Source: Occultella aeris (lineage in GTDB: Bacteria > Actinomycetota > Actinomycetes > Actinomycetales > Beutenbergiaceae). Taken from it: a DNA stretch of 64,000 bases. The stretch is taken from NCBI RefSeq assembly GCF_902703175.1, contig NZ_CACRYJ010000016.1, positions 1 through 64,000 of the forward strand, in the 5' to 3' direction. The notes beneath the pieces were generated by a model that was not told the origin of the DNA, searched no databases, and saw only the letters and a list, made by a program, of their open reading frames with translations. Below, in pieces: positions 44,301 through 52,719 of this stretch (the stretch's first letter is position 1; the number at the start of each line of letters is the position of its first letter). Made by a program: the position numbers and the translations under genes.

Positions 44301-46202
44301 GCGAGCGGTGAGTCCGCGGGTGGCGCGGTCCTGTCCTGCGCGGTGGACTCGTTCCGGACGCAAAACCCGAACACCCTGTTCGTCTCCGCCGGGGACAGCA
44401 TCGGGGCGTCCACGTTCACCTCGTTCATCCAGCAGGACCAGCCCACGATCGATGTGCTGAACACGATCGGCCTGGACGTCTCGGCGTTCGGCAACCACGA
44501 GTTCGACCAGGGTCAGGACGACGTGAACGACCGGGTCATCCCGGCGTCGAACTGGCCATACGTGGCCGCGAACATCGTGGACGCCAACGGGGACCCCGTG
44601 TACGACCCGTACACGATCCTCGACGTCGACGGCATCTCGGTCGGCTTCATCGGTGCGATCACCGAGGAGATGCCCGCCCTGGTCTCCCCGGCCGGCATCG
44701 AGGGCCTGACGTTCTCCGACATGGGTGAGGCGGTCAACTCCTACTCCGCTCAGCTCTCCGACGGAGACGACGCCAACGGCGAGGCGGACGTGATCGTGGT
44801 GCTCGTGCACGACGGTGCGTCCTCCCCGGACCTGTCCGGCGCCGACGGCACGCCGTACGGTGACCTGGTCGCCGGCGCGGACTCCAACATCGACGCGATC
44901 ATCTCCGGGCACACCCACACCGCCTACACGCACGACGTGGATGGCATGTGGGTCACCCAGACCGGCCAGTACGGCGAGGCCATGGGCAACCTGGCCCTGA
45001 CCGTGGACCGGGCCACCGGTGAGGTCACCGCTGCCACCGCCGAGAACGTGGACCTGGTCCCCGTTGCCGGCAACCCGACGGCAACCCCGCCGATCCCGCG
45101 GCAGACGTACTGCGAGGGTGACCCGGCGGTCCAGGAGATCGTCGACGAGGCCGTGGCCGTCGCCGACGAGCTCGGTGCGGTGCCGCTCGGCGAGATCACC
45201 GCGGACTTCAACCGGGCCCGTCAGACGAACGGTTCGGAGAACCGCGGTGGCGAGTCCACCCTCGGGAACTTCGTCGCGGACGTCCAGCTCTGGGCGGCGC
45301 AGCGGACCAACCCGAACGCTCAGATCGCCTTCATGAACCCGGGCGGCCTGCGGGCGGACATGACGTACGCCGCCTCCGGCAACGAGGGCGACGGCGTGCT
45401 CACCTACCGTGAGGCGGCGATCGTCCAGCCGTTCGCGAACACCCTGGTCACCACCGTGCTCACCGGTGACCAGCTCGCCCAGGTGCTCGAGGAGCAGTGG
45501 CAGCCCAGCGGTGCCTCCCGGCCGTTCCTGCGGCTCGGTGCCTCGGCCGGGTTCCTCTTCACCTACGACCCGAACGCCGCGGTCGGCGAGCGGATCCTGG
45601 ACATGACCCTGAACGGGGAGCCGATCGATCCGGCCGGTCAGTACACGGTCGTGGTGAACTCGTTCCTCGCATCCGGCGGTGACAACTTCGCGACCCTCGG
45701 TGAGGGCACGAACACCCAGGACTCCGGCCAGAGCGACCTCGTCGCCATGGTGGACTACATGGCGGCGTTCGGGTCCGCGACGCCGGACCTCGCACAGCGC
45801 GGCGTCGGGGTCAGCTGGGTCTCCGACCCGGCGGCCGAGTACGCGGCCGGTGACGAGATCGCCCTGGACCTGTCCTCGCTGGCATTCTCGGCCGGTGAGC
45901 CGGTTCCGGCGGAGGTCGTGATCACCCTCGGTGGCGAGCAGGTCGGCACCGCGGCGGTCGACCCGGCCATCGTCGACACCACCGACGAGGTCGGCCAGGC
46001 GCAGGTGCGGGTGACCGTGCCGGATGGCCTGGAGGGCACCGTCGATCTGGTCATCAGCGATGACAACGGGACCTCGGTGACCACCACCGTCACGGTGGCG
46101 GCCGACGAGGAGCCCGAGGAGCCGTCGTCCCCGTGGGAGGCGTTCGCCCGCTTCCTCTGGGCACTGCTGAAGTTCCTCTTCCCGTGGTGGCCGTGGCCGT
46201 GA
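41340..46202 (+). CDS. Secreted ExeM/NucH-type nuclease fused to 5'-nucleotidase
   Basis: This 1620-aa exported protein has a signal peptide (cleavage after AFA, about 36). Two lamin-tail domains follow (about 60-195 and 212-345, both starting FISEIHYDNAG), then an OB-fold region (about 375-465), an EEP nuclease domain (about 640-965: TIATFNVLNYF, LEEIENS, DFNSYG, SDHDPIIVGID), a metallophosphatase (about 974-1250: SINDFHGRI, SAGDSIG, GNHEFDQ, ISGHTHTAY) and a 5'-nucleotidase C-terminal domain (about 1300-1500). It can degrade extracellular DNA and dephosphorylate nucleotides. The last 22 residues are extremely rich in Trp, Phe and Pro. AAGGATG precedes the ATG. Confidence 0.92.
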   Translation: MSPSSRGGRRHAFRPIATITTLALASLGAAVPAFAAPQDDPSSASAGLSSGDESAASFVQTDGSIFISEIHYDNAGTDAREFIEIQAPAGTSLNRWTVVLYGADGVAYNTSNVRGSASNGTVVVNYGSESIVNGTGGFALVNPDGGVVEFGSYGGSITAADGPAAGLASTDLGVQQAETERGLTLQRIGTTWTGPVAITQGALNPEPEPEVEAFISEIHYDNAGADTGEAIEVQATVGADLTGWTLVLYNGNGGNSYDTDPVGGVVPDAGVLVVNYPTDGVQNGSPDGVALVDADGNLVEFLTYEGTFTANNGPAAGVAGTDIGVSEASSTPIGQSLQLIDGVWTGPATSSFGAINTADDPGEPGEPGEDTHTIAQIQGTGDASPVVGQTVTTTGVVTAAYPTGGFNGYYLQTAGSGGDVDPSTRTASDAVFVFSAATVANVQIGDHVQVTGTVVEFNGLTEITVAAGGAVVLDTPAEAVKPIEAFALPGTDVEREVFEGMLVAPVADYVVSDTYALGGFGTTRFGSIGLGLGGPLVQETDVALPGTPEFDAVAADNAARAITLDDGQSNRTDPSAEVPYLTGAPDTRTGVGLTFVSPVIVDFRFQWNFQPTSPVDGNADDVVLFNTGNTQAANATPQDVGGDLTIATFNVLNYFTTLGADLPGCVPFTDRDGNPITVNTGCDARGAWDEANLQRQQDKIVAAINGLGADVVSLEEIENSAQFGQDRDAALATLVDALNADAGAGTWAFAPSPAVLPDLADQDVIRNAFIYKPASVELAGESVVLVGSAAFDNAREPLAQAFTAVGTDYTFLAVTNHFKSKGGDCGDLPEGCFDADRVAQAQALTVFAQEVADAAEVEDIFLLGDFNSYGAENPVVALEDAGYTNLNTEETTYVFDGKVGSLDHVFGNASALEQVTGVDVWSINSVESVLAEYSRYNYFASEHFEAGTQFRASDHDPIIVGIDVPETVTPTVDINLLSINDFHGRIEASGESAGGAVLSCAVDSFRTQNPNTLFVSAGDSIGASTFTSFIQQDQPTIDVLNTIGLDVSAFGNHEFDQGQDDVNDRVIPASNWPYVAANIVDANGDPVYDPYTILDVDGISVGFIGAITEEMPALVSPAGIEGLTFSDMGEAVNSYSAQLSDGDDANGEADVIVVLVHDGASSPDLSGADGTPYGDLVAGADSNIDAIISGHTHTAYTHDVDGMWVTQTGQYGEAMGNLALTVDRATGEVTAATAENVDLVPVAGNPTATPPIPRQTYCEGDPAVQEIVDEAVAVADELGAVPLGEITADFNRARQTNGSENRGGESTLGNFVADVQLWAAQRTNPNAQIAFMNPGGLRADMTYAASGNEGDGVLTYREAAIVQPFANTLVTTVLTGDQLAQVLEEQWQPSGASRPFLRLGASAGFLFTYDPNAAVGERILDMTLNGEPIDPAGQYTVVVNSFLASGGDNFATLGEGTNTQDSGQSDLVAMVDYMAAFGSATPDLAQRGVGVSWVSDPAAEYAAGDEIALDLSSLAFSAGEPVPAEVVITLGGEQVGTAAVDPAIVDTTDEVGQAQVRVTVPDGLEGTVDLVISDDNGTSVTTTVTVAADEEPEEPSSPWEAFARFLWALLKFLFPWWPWP

Positions 46203-46250
46203 TGAGCCCGGGCCGGGCCTCCTGGAGGTCCTAGCCCGGTAGGCGAGCCG

Positions 46251-46289
46251 ACGCCCGGTCCCACCCCGCGAGGGTGTGGGGCCGGGCGT
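46251..46289 (+). terminator. Terminator after the nuclease/nucleotidase gene
   Basis: A long GC-rich hairpin with arms ACGCCCGGTCCCAC and GTGGGGCCGGGCGT (one G-T pair) is followed by a short T-containing run. It lies 50 bp after the stop codon. Confidence 0.7.
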
Positions 46290-46353
46290 TCGGTCGTTCG
46301 GCAACGAATTCTCGTTGCGGTTTGAGTGGGCCGAGGACCGGCGGTTGGACGGG

Positions 46354-46359
46354 TAGGTT
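46354..46359 (+). promoter_or_regulatory. -10 box of the sterol-carrier-family gene (leaderless)
   Basis: TAGGTT ends 7 nt before the ATG at 46367 and no ribosome-binding site intervenes. Confidence 0.4.
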
Positions 46360-46366
46360 CTCTGCC

Positions 46367-46726
46367 ATGGCACGACGGCGGATCGGCACCGAGCAGGGGC
46401 AGGCGGCACTGTCCGCATGGCGGACCGCCGGAGCGCGGTCCGCGCCGGCCGACGTGCGTACCGCGGTGCGGTACAGCCTCGAGGAGCTCGGTGAGGTGGC
46501 GCCCGGCAACTCGGTCGAGGTGCGGGTCCCACCGGCCGGCGTCGTGCAGGCCATCGAGGGACCACGGCACACCCGCGGCACCCCGCCGAATGTGGTGGAG
46601 ATGGATCCACAGACCTGGCTCGGCCTGGCCACGGGCGAGCTGGCCTGGGCCGACGGCGTCGCGTCGGGCCGGGTCAGAGCCTCCGGGCAGCGCGCGGACC
46701 TGAGCGCGGTGCTCCCGCTGTTCTGA
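46367..46726 (+). CDS. Sterol carrier (SCP2-like) family protein
   Basis: This 119-aa protein resembles the bacterial sterol-carrier-family proteins encoded near purF in actinobacteria: an N-terminal helix [38 protein letters not shown] and the C-terminal [33 protein letters not shown] stretch. It is probably a small lipid- or ligand-binding fold; the ligand is unknown. The ATG is placed by its -10-like box; an upstream in-frame extension lacks support. Confidence 0.75.
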   Translation: MARRRIGTEQGQAALSAWRTAGARSAPADVRTAVRYSLEELGEVAPGNSVEVRVPPAGVVQAIEGPRHTRGTPPNVVEMDPQTWLGLATGELAWADGVASGRVRASGQRADLSAVLPLF

Positions 46727-46780
46727 CGGGGTAGCCGGACGCGGGGTGTTCCCGCGTTCTCCGGTCGCATTGCGGGCGGG

Positions 46781-46786
46781 TAACGT
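46781..46786 (+). promoter_or_regulatory. -10 box of the two-helix membrane protein gene (leaderless)
   Basis: TAACGT ends 7 nt before the ATG at 46794, the same arrangement as for the preceding gene. Confidence 0.42.
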
Positions 46787-46793
46787 CTCAGGC

Positions 46794-47294
46794 ATGAGCA
46801 CGTTGGAACAGGGCGACACCGAGCCCGACGGCGAACGGGAGCCGGTCCCGCCCGTCCCCTCGGCATTGCCCACCCCGGTCGCGGCGGAGGATGGTGAGGC
46901 TCCGGTCGACCAGCCCGCGGTGCTGGACTCCGACGTGGTCGCCAAGCAGCGCTCCGACGACGGCCCCGCCGCGGACGAACCGGCGCCGGCCTGGGCCGAG
47001 TCCGCCGAGCAGGTCTCGGACACCACCGACCTCGATCTGGCCGCGATCGCCGACCGGAGCCGCGTCCGCCGGGCGCCGCGGTTCGGCCGGTTCGCAGGCT
47101 TCGGCATCGCCCTCGGGATCATCATCGCCTTCGCCTTGTCCCGGCTCGGCGAACCGACCGAGTACCTGGACCGGGGCGGCATGTTCATCCTGCTGATGGC
47201 GATGCTCGCCCCGTTCGGCGCTCTGGTCGCGTGCCTGATCGCGGTGCTGTTGGATCGGACCAGCAAGCGTCACCTGGACACCGACCAGCACTGA
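46794..47294 (+). CDS. Hypothetical protein with two C-terminal transmembrane helices
   Basis: This 166-aa protein has a long acidic, Pro/Ala/Glu-rich disordered N-terminus (about 1-90), a short basic stretch RSRVRRAPRFGRF and two transmembrane helices (about 105-122 and 132-155) with a short basic tail. Related proteins occur upstream of purF in actinobacteria but have no known function. ATG 46794 is chosen for its upstream TAACGT box. Confidence 0.7.
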   Translation: MSTLEQGDTEPDGEREPVPPVPSALPTPVAAEDGEAPVDQPAVLDSDVVAKQRSDDGPAADEPAPAWAESAEQVSDTTDLDLAAIADRSRVRRAPRFGRFAGFGIALGIIIAFALSRLGEPTEYLDRGGMFILLMAMLAPFGALVACLIAVLLDRTSKRHLDTDQH

Positions 47295-47355
47295 CCGCGG
47301 CCGCGCCGCGGCCGCTGGAGCACCGCAGCACCGACCCGATCCAGAGGAGCCCGAC

Positions 47356-48918
47356 GTGCCCCGTCGTACCGTTCACCTCGACTCCGCGGCCACCCAGACG
47401 GTGGGACCGGCGCTCGCCGAGATCCGCAAGGAACTGGAGGTCCCAGGCCCGTTCACCGAGGAGGCGGTCACCGAGGCGGAGGCCGCGGCCGCGGCGGCAC
47501 CGACGGGTGGCCTGGACGCCACGGACGTCGAGTTCGTGACCATCGACCCGCCCGGCGCGAAGGACCTCGATCAGGCGCTGCACCTGGCCCGCCAGGGAGA
47601 CGGCTACCTGGTCCGATACGCGATCGCGGACCCGGCGTCGTTCGTGACGCCGGGCGGCGCCATCGACACCGAGCTCGCCGACCGGGGCGTGACGTTCTAC
47701 GGCCCGGACGGCTCGATCACGCTGCACCCGCCGGTGCTCTCCGAGGGGGCCGCGAGCCTGCTCGAGAACGTCGAACGGCCTGCCTGCCTGTGGGAGATCG
47801 TTCTCGATGCCACCGGTGAGATCACGTCGGCGAAGGTCTACCGGGCCCGGGTGCGTAGCCGCGAGCAGCTCACCTACGACGAGGTCCAGGAGCGCATCGA
47901 CGCCGGCACCGCGAGCGATTCGCTCGCCCTGCTGGCCGTGGTCGGCGGGCTGCGCCAGGAGCGGGAGCGGGCCCGCGGCGGGGTGTCCCTGGAGATCCCC
48001 GAGCAGGAGGTCGACGTCGACGACGGCGGCTACCGCCTCGAATACCGCGCCACGTTGCCGGTGGAGGAGTGGAACGCGCAGATCTCCCTGCTCACCGGGA
48101 TCGCCGCGGCGGGCCTCATGAGGGGCAAGCGGGCCGGGATCTTCCGCACCCTGGAGCAGGCAGACCCCCGCGACGTGAAGCGGCTGCGCCGGGCCGCCCA
48201 CGGTCTCGGCATCGACTGGCCGGCCGGCGCCTCCTACGGCGACGTGCTGGCGACCCTCGACGGAGGGGTCCCGGCCCACGCCGCGTTCGCCCAGGAGGCG
48301 ACGTCCCTGTTCCGCGGCGCCGGCTATCTCGCCTTCGACGGGGAGCTGCCGCCGACGTCCGAGCACGCGGCGATCGCCGCCGAGTACGCCCACGTCACCG
48401 CGCCGCTGCGCCGGTTGGTGGACCGGTACGGGCTCGAGGTGTGCCTCGCGGCCACGGCCGGGACCGACGTGCCGGACTGGGTCCGCGAGGCGCTGCCGGG
48501 GCTCCCCAAGATCATGAACCGGTCCGGGCAGCGCGCGAACTCCTACGAGCGGGCCTGCGTGGACCTCATCGAGGCGGTGCTGCTGCAGCCGCGGGTGGGG
48601 GAGACCTTCGACGGGGTGATCGTCGACCTGAACGAGCGCCGCAACGGCAAGAGCGCACGCAACGGCGGCAACGGGACCGCTGGCGACGCCACGAGTGGCA
48701 GGAACGGAACCGGCCGCGGCGGCGACGCCCTGGCAGCCGACGCAACCGCCGCCGTCGTACCGGACGTTGTGCAGGAGGGCACCGTGGTGATCGCCGACCC
48801 GGCCGTCCGCGCGAGCGTGACCGGCGCGAACCTGCCGCTCGGCGAGTCCGTGCGAATCCGCCTGACCATCGCGGACCCGGGCTCACGGGAGGTCCGGTTC
48901 GAACTCGTCGGCGACTGA
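47356..48918 (+). CDS. RNB-domain exoribonuclease (RNase II/R family)
   Basis: This 520-aa protein degrades RNA 3' to 5'. The RNB domain (about 55-370) has DPPGAKDLDQALHLAR with the four catalytic Asp region, YAIADPASFV, and the C-terminal AEYAHVTAPLRRLVDRYG with the conserved Thr-Ala-Pro-Leu-Arg-Arg motif. It lacks N-terminal cold-shock domains. The C-terminal S1-like part is split by an Asn/Gly/Arg-rich insert (about 432-460) absent from most relatives. GTG start with AGAGGAG upstream. Located before purF as in other actinobacteria. Confidence 0.9.
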   Translation: MPRRTVHLDSAATQTVGPALAEIRKELEVPGPFTEEAVTEAEAAAAAAPTGGLDATDVEFVTIDPPGAKDLDQALHLARQGDGYLVRYAIADPASFVTPGGAIDTELADRGVTFYGPDGSITLHPPVLSEGAASLLENVERPACLWEIVLDATGEITSAKVYRARVRSREQLTYDEVQERIDAGTASDSLALLAVVGGLRQERERARGGVSLEIPEQEVDVDDGGYRLEYRATLPVEEWNAQISLLTGIAAAGLMRGKRAGIFRTLEQADPRDVKRLRRAAHGLGIDWPAGASYGDVLATLDGGVPAHAAFAQEATSLFRGAGYLAFDGELPPTSEHAAIAAEYAHVTAPLRRLVDRYGLEVCLAATAGTDVPDWVREALPGLPKIMNRSGQRANSYERACVDLIEAVLLQPRVGETFDGVIVDLNERRNGKSARNGGNGTAGDATSGRNGTGRGGDALAADATAAVVPDVVQEGTVVIADPAVRASVTGANLPLGESVRIRLTIADPGSREVRFELVGD

Positions 48919-48959
48919 GGCCGCGCGGCTCCGGAGTTCGCGACGCCGGGTGCCTGTGG

Positions 48960-48965
48960 GACGAT
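48960..48965 (+). promoter_or_regulatory. -10-like box of purF (leaderless)
   Basis: GACGAT ends 6 nt before the GTG at 48972. The box is weak, but its position repeats that of CACAAT and GACAAT before other genes here. Confidence 0.3.
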
Positions 48966-48971
48966 AGGCGC

Positions 48972-50555
48972 GTGGTACGCGGAGATGGTCGGCTGTCGCA
49001 TGAACTCCTCCCAGGCGAGAAGGGCCCGCAGGACGCTTGTGGCGTCTTCGGGGTCTGGGCCCCGGGTGAGGAGGTGGCGAAGCTCACCTACTTCGGGCTC
49101 TACGCCCTGCAGCACCGCGGCCAGGAGTCGGCCGGGATCGCGACCAGCAACGGTCAGCAGATCCTCGTCTACAAGGACATGGGCCTGGTGTCCCAGGTCT
49201 TCGACGACATGTCGCTGCGGACGCTCACCGGTCACATCGCGCTCGGCCACGCCCGCTACTCCACGACCGGTGCGAGCACCTGGGAGAACGCGCAGCCGAC
49301 CCTCGGGCCCACGTCGTCGGGCACCGTGGCCCTCGGACACAACGGCAACCTGACCAACACAGGCGAACTCATCGCCCTCGTCGGCGAGCGCTACGGGCCG
49401 GAGCAGCGCAAGAAGCTGCTCGACGGCGGAGCCTCCGACACGATGGTGCTCACGGCGCTGCTCTCGGGGGACCCCGAGCACACGCTCGAGATGACGGCGG
49501 CCGAGGTGCTGCCGCGGGTGCGTGGCGCGTTCTCGCTGGCGTTCATGGACGAGCACGCTCTCTACGCCGCTCGTGACCCGCAGGGGGTCCGCCCGCTCGT
49601 GCTCGGCCGGCTGGAGCGCGGCTGGGTGGTCGCCTCGGAGACCGCGGCGCTGGACATCGTGGGCGCCTCGTTCGTGCGCGAGGTGGAGCCCGGTGAGCTG
49701 ATCGTCATCGACGAGGACGGGCTGCGCACGCAGCGGTTCGCCGAGGCGTCGCCGAAGGGCTGCGTGTTCGAGTACGTGTACCTGGCCCGGCCGGACACCG
49801 CGATCGCCGGCAAGTCGGTGAACGCCGCCCGGGTGGCGATGGGCCGTGCGCTCGCGAAGGAGCACCCGGTGGACGCGGATCTGGTGATCCCGGTGCCGGA
49901 GTCCGGCACCCCGGCGGCCATCGGCTACGCGACCGAGTCCGGCATCCCGTTCGCACAGGGGCTCACCAAGAACGCCTACGTGGGCCGCACCTTCATCCAG
50001 CCGAGCCAGACCATCCGCCAGCTCGGCATCCGGCTCAAGCTGAACCCGTTGCGCGAGGTCATCGCAGGCAAGCGCCTGGTGGTCGTGGACGACTCGATCG
50101 TGCGCGGCAACACCCAGCGCGCGCTCGTGCGGATGCTGCGCGAGGCGGGGGCTGCCGAGGTGCACATCCGGATCTCCTCGCCGCCGGTGAAGTGGCCGTG
50201 CTTCTACGGCATCGACTTCGCGACCAGGGCCGAGCTGATCGCGAACGGCCTGAGCGTGGACGAGATCGGCCACGGTCTCGGTGCGGACTCGCTCGGCTAC
50301 ATCAGTCTCGAGGGCATGATCCGGGCGACGGAGCAGCCGGCGTCCAAGCTCTGTGCCGCGTGCTTCACCGGGAAGTACCCGATCGAGATCTCCGAGTACG
50401 GCGCGTCGGTGCAACTGTCCGAGCAGACCGAGCTGCCGATCCTGGACGCCCCCGGTGGCGGCCTGGGCCGCGAGCACAGGCTCGGCGCACCGGAGGACGG
50501 ACTCACCTCGCTGACGGTCGCCAGCGGCGGCGCCGGGGCGCTGATGCACCCGTGA
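48972..50555 (+). CDS. purF: Amidophosphoribosyltransferase
   Basis: This 527-aa enzyme makes phosphoribosylamine from PRPP and glutamine, the first step of purine synthesis. The Ntn-type glutaminase domain begins at Cys23 (QDACGVFGV) after a 22-residue propeptide that is cut off in this class; LQHRGQESAGI, GHARYSTTG and HNGNLTN follow. The phosphoribosyltransferase domain has VVVDDSIVRGNT. Cys residues in WPCFYGIDF and LCAACF mark the [4Fe-4S] Bacillus-type enzyme. The GTG start is the first in frame near the -10-like box; an ATG lies 12 nt later. The stop overlaps purM. Confidence 0.96.
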   Translation: MVRGDGRLSHELLPGEKGPQDACGVFGVWAPGEEVAKLTYFGLYALQHRGQESAGIATSNGQQILVYKDMGLVSQVFDDMSLRTLTGHIALGHARYSTTGASTWENAQPTLGPTSSGTVALGHNGNLTNTGELIALVGERYGPEQRKKLLDGGASDTMVLTALLSGDPEHTLEMTAAEVLPRVRGAFSLAFMDEHALYAARDPQGVRPLVLGRLERGWVVASETAALDIVGASFVREVEPGELIVIDEDGLRTQRFAEASPKGCVFEYVYLARPDTAIAGKSVNAARVAMGRALAKEHPVDADLVIPVPESGTPAAIGYATESGIPFAQGLTKNAYVGRTFIQPSQTIRQLGIRLKLNPLREVIAGKRLVVVDDSIVRGNTQRALVRMLREAGAAEVHIRISSPPVKWPCFYGIDFATRAELIANGLSVDEIGHGLGADSLGYISLEGMIRATEQPASKLCAACFTGKYPIEISEYGASVQLSEQTELPILDAPGGGLGREHRLGAPEDGLTSLTVASGGAGALMHP

Positions 50556-51676
50556 GCGACCAGGCTGCCCCCGTCACGTACGCCTCCGCCGGTGTGGACA
50601 CGCACGCCGGTGACAAGGCCGTGGAACTGATGAAGGACGCCGTGCGGGCCACGCACGGCCCGCAGGTGCTCGGTGGTGTCGGCGGGTTCGCCGGCCTGTA
50701 CGACGCCAGCGCCCTGCTGAGGTACCGCAAGCCGCTGCTGGCCACGTCGACCGACGGCGTGGGCACCAAGGTCGCCATCGCCCAGGCGATGGACATCCAC
50801 CACACCATCGGTTACGACCTGGTCGGGATGGTGATCGACGACATCGTCGTGGTCGGCGCGAAGCCCTTGTTCATGACGGACTACATCGCGTGCGGGAAGG
50901 TGGTCCCGGAGCGGATCGCCGACATCGTCCGCGGTATCGCCGGTGCCTGCGAGGTGGCTGGCGCCGCGCTCGTCGGTGGCGAGACCGCCGAGCACCCCGG
51001 CCTGCTCGAGCCCGACGAGTACGACGTGGCCGGCGCCGCCACCGGCGTGGTGGAGGCCGACGCGCTGCTCGGCCCGGAGCGGGTCCGCGCCGGTGACGTG
51101 CTGATCGCCCTGGGAGCGAGCGGGCTGCACTCCAACGGTTACTCCCTCGTGCGCCGGGTGATCTCGCTGGCCGGGTGGGAGCTGGACCGCGACGTGCCGG
51201 AGTTCGGGCGCACCCTCGGGGCAGAGCTGCTCGAGCCGACCCGGGTCTACGCCGCCGACTGCCTCGCGCTCGCGGCCGATCCGGGCGCGGGTGTGCACGC
51301 GTTCACCCACGTCACCGGTGGCGGGCTCGCCGCGAACCTGGCCAGGGTGCTCCCGGAGGGCCTCGTGGCCACCGTGGACCGGTCGTCCTGGGTGGTGCCG
51401 GCCGTGTTCGACGTGGTCCGCCGGCTCGGGTCGGTGCCCTGGACGGACCTGCAGAACACCCTCAACCTCGGCGTCGGCATGGTGGCCGTGGTCGATGCGA
51501 ACGGGGTCGACGCCGCGCTCACCAGATGTCGCGAACTCGGGCTGCCCGCGTGGGAGCTGGGCACGATCGCGGCGGCGGAGGACCTCGACGCCGACGGGTC
51601 GGCCGAGGTGATCTCCGGGACGAAGGGCGTGCATGGAGGCGGCGTGCGCCTGGTGAACGACTACCGGACGTCCTGA
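50552..51676 (+). CDS. purM: Phosphoribosylformylglycinamidine cyclo-ligase (AIR synthetase)
   Basis: This 374-aa ATP-dependent enzyme closes the imidazole ring to give AIR in purine synthesis. It shows YASAGVDTHAGDKAV, GGFAGLYDAS, LLATSTDGVGTKVAIA, the metal-binding DIVVVGAKPLFMTDYIACG, GGETAEHPGL and HVTGGGLAANLARVLP. Length is typical. The GTG start overlaps the purF stop by GTGA, so the two enzymes are co-translated. Confidence 0.96.
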   Translation: MSDQAAPVTYASAGVDTHAGDKAVELMKDAVRATHGPQVLGGVGGFAGLYDASALLRYRKPLLATSTDGVGTKVAIAQAMDIHHTIGYDLVGMVIDDIVVVGAKPLFMTDYIACGKVVPERIADIVRGIAGACEVAGAALVGGETAEHPGLLEPDEYDVAGAATGVVEADALLGPERVRAGDVLIALGASGLHSNGYSLVRRVISLAGWELDRDVPEFGRTLGAELLEPTRVYAADCLALAADPGAGVHAFTHVTGGGLAANLARVLPEGLVATVDRSSWVVPAVFDVVRRLGSVPWTDLQNTLNLGVGMVAVVDANGVDAALTRCRELGLPAWELGTIAAAEDLDADGSAEVISGTKGVHGGGVRLVNDYRTS

Positions 51677-51726
51677 CCCCAGTGCGCAGCGCCTGACGCC
51701 GCTCCGTGCGGCCTGCCCAACCGCAA

Positions 51727-51780
51727 ATATTCGCGAGAGCGGTGTGATTACGACGTACCCGGTACGTCGGAATCGCACCC
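51727..51780 (+). repeat. 54-bp palindromic element, copy 1
   Basis: The centre is a perfect palindrome-like CGACGTACCCGGTACGTCG, extended by GTGTGATT on the left and AATCGCAC on the right as imperfect arms. It lies in the 335-bp gap between convergent purM and the DUF3073 gene. The second copy (56737-56790) is 44/54 identical in inverted orientation. No gene is seen in this gap. Confidence 0.75.
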
Positions 51781-51918
51781 ACCAGGTCGCCAGCACCACC
51801 AACAGCAGCAATGCCGGGCGGGCCTCCGGGTCGCCGGCGGCGTGGGTCACCTATGGTCTGGCGCTGGTCACGCCGAGCGGACCGCGCGGTGGACCACCGC
51901 GATCGGGACGGCGCGACC

Positions 51919-51954
51919 GAGGCGCCGACCCGCCGCCGGACGGCGGCGCGCCTC
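51919..51954 (-). terminator. Hairpin after DUF3073 gene
   Basis: Outer arms GAGGCGC/GCGCCTC and inner arms CCGCCG/CGGCGG form a strong interrupted stem 57 bp downstream of the DUF3073 stop on the minus strand. No T-run follows, so termination is probable but not certain. Confidence 0.45.
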
Positions 51955-52011
51955 GATGGCGCTACCTACGCACGTGGGCCCAGTGTGCCGGGCCCTCACC
52001 CGATGAGTGGA

Positions 52012-52203
52012 TCAGTTGCGCCGCGACTGCGGCGACCACTCGTCCTCGTCATCAGCGGGCGGTACCTCGTACCGGTCCGCGAGGTCGGTCTGGGTCGGAC
52101 TTGTCAGCTCGCGTTCGAGCGCGCTGTAGTCGGTCTCGGGGCTGTAGTACTTCAGCTGCCGAGCGACCTTGGTCTGCTTCGCCTTTTGACGGCCGCGCCC
52201 CAT
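52012..52203 (-). CDS. DUF3073 domain-containing protein
   Basis: This 63-aa basic-then-acidic protein is a complete DUF3073: MGRGRQKAKQTKVARQLKYY at the N-terminus followed by SALERELTSP and an acidic DDEDEW tail. The family is confined to actinobacteria and is typically encoded just after purM; its function is unknown. A GGAGGGGG ribosome-binding site precedes the ATG. It is convergent with purM. Confidence 0.9.
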   Translation of the reverse strand: MGRGRQKAKQTKVARQLKYYSPETDYSALERELTSPTQTDLADRYEVPPADDEDEWSPQSRRN

Positions 52204-52410
52204 GGCGTGACCCCCTCCGCTTTGGTGCCGGTGTCACACCGTCCGAGGACGTAGTGACGACCGGGAGTGGGTTATCTGTCGTGGGACCCACCGTACCTTG
52301 TCACGGCGGCGATGGGCGAACCCGTTTGGTGGAACGGATGCCGTAGCACCGCTATTCCGCTAACGGAGAAACGCGCCGCACCGGGCCGGGACGGCGCGCT
52401 CCGCCGTAGG

Positions 52411-52719
52411 TCAGCGACTACGTCGCAGGACCGAGATCCCAACGATCGCGGCGACCACCGCGGCCGCCGCACCGACGATGCCGAGCGCTCTGGGCTCTTT
52501 GGCCTTCACGTCTTCGGCGAACGCCTTGGCCTGCTCGGTGGTGCTGTCCGCGAGGTTCTTGGCCTGATCCTTGAGGTCGCGGACCTGGCGGCGCGGGTCG
52601 ACCCTGTTGGTCAGCTCGTCCATGTTCTTGGTGATCTCGGCGCGGGTGCGCAGCAGGTCGGCCTCGATCTCGGCGGCCGTGCGCTTGCGGGTCTCCGGCT
52701 TGTCCTGCTCGGTGCTCAC
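52411..52719 (-). CDS. DUF3618 domain-containing membrane protein
   Basis: This 102-aa protein has an N-terminal helical DUF3618 segment (IEADLLRTRAEITKNMDELTNRVDPR, about 17-45), an amphipathic linker and one C-terminal transmembrane helix (about 79-97). The GTG start overlaps the stop of the upstream holin-X-like gene. The pair is often found together in actinobacteria and is thought to act at the cell envelope; no precise role is known. Confidence 0.85.
   Translation of the reverse strand: MSTEQDKPETRKRTAAEIEADLLRTRAEITKNMDELTNRVDPRRQVRDLKDQAKNLADSTTEQAKAFAEDVKAKEPRALGIVGAAAAVVAAIVGISVLRRSR

Noticed and set aside
44067-46610. 847-aa open frame on the minus strand
   Set aside because: It is antisense to the nucleotidase domains, which carry intact catalytic motifs on the plus strand.
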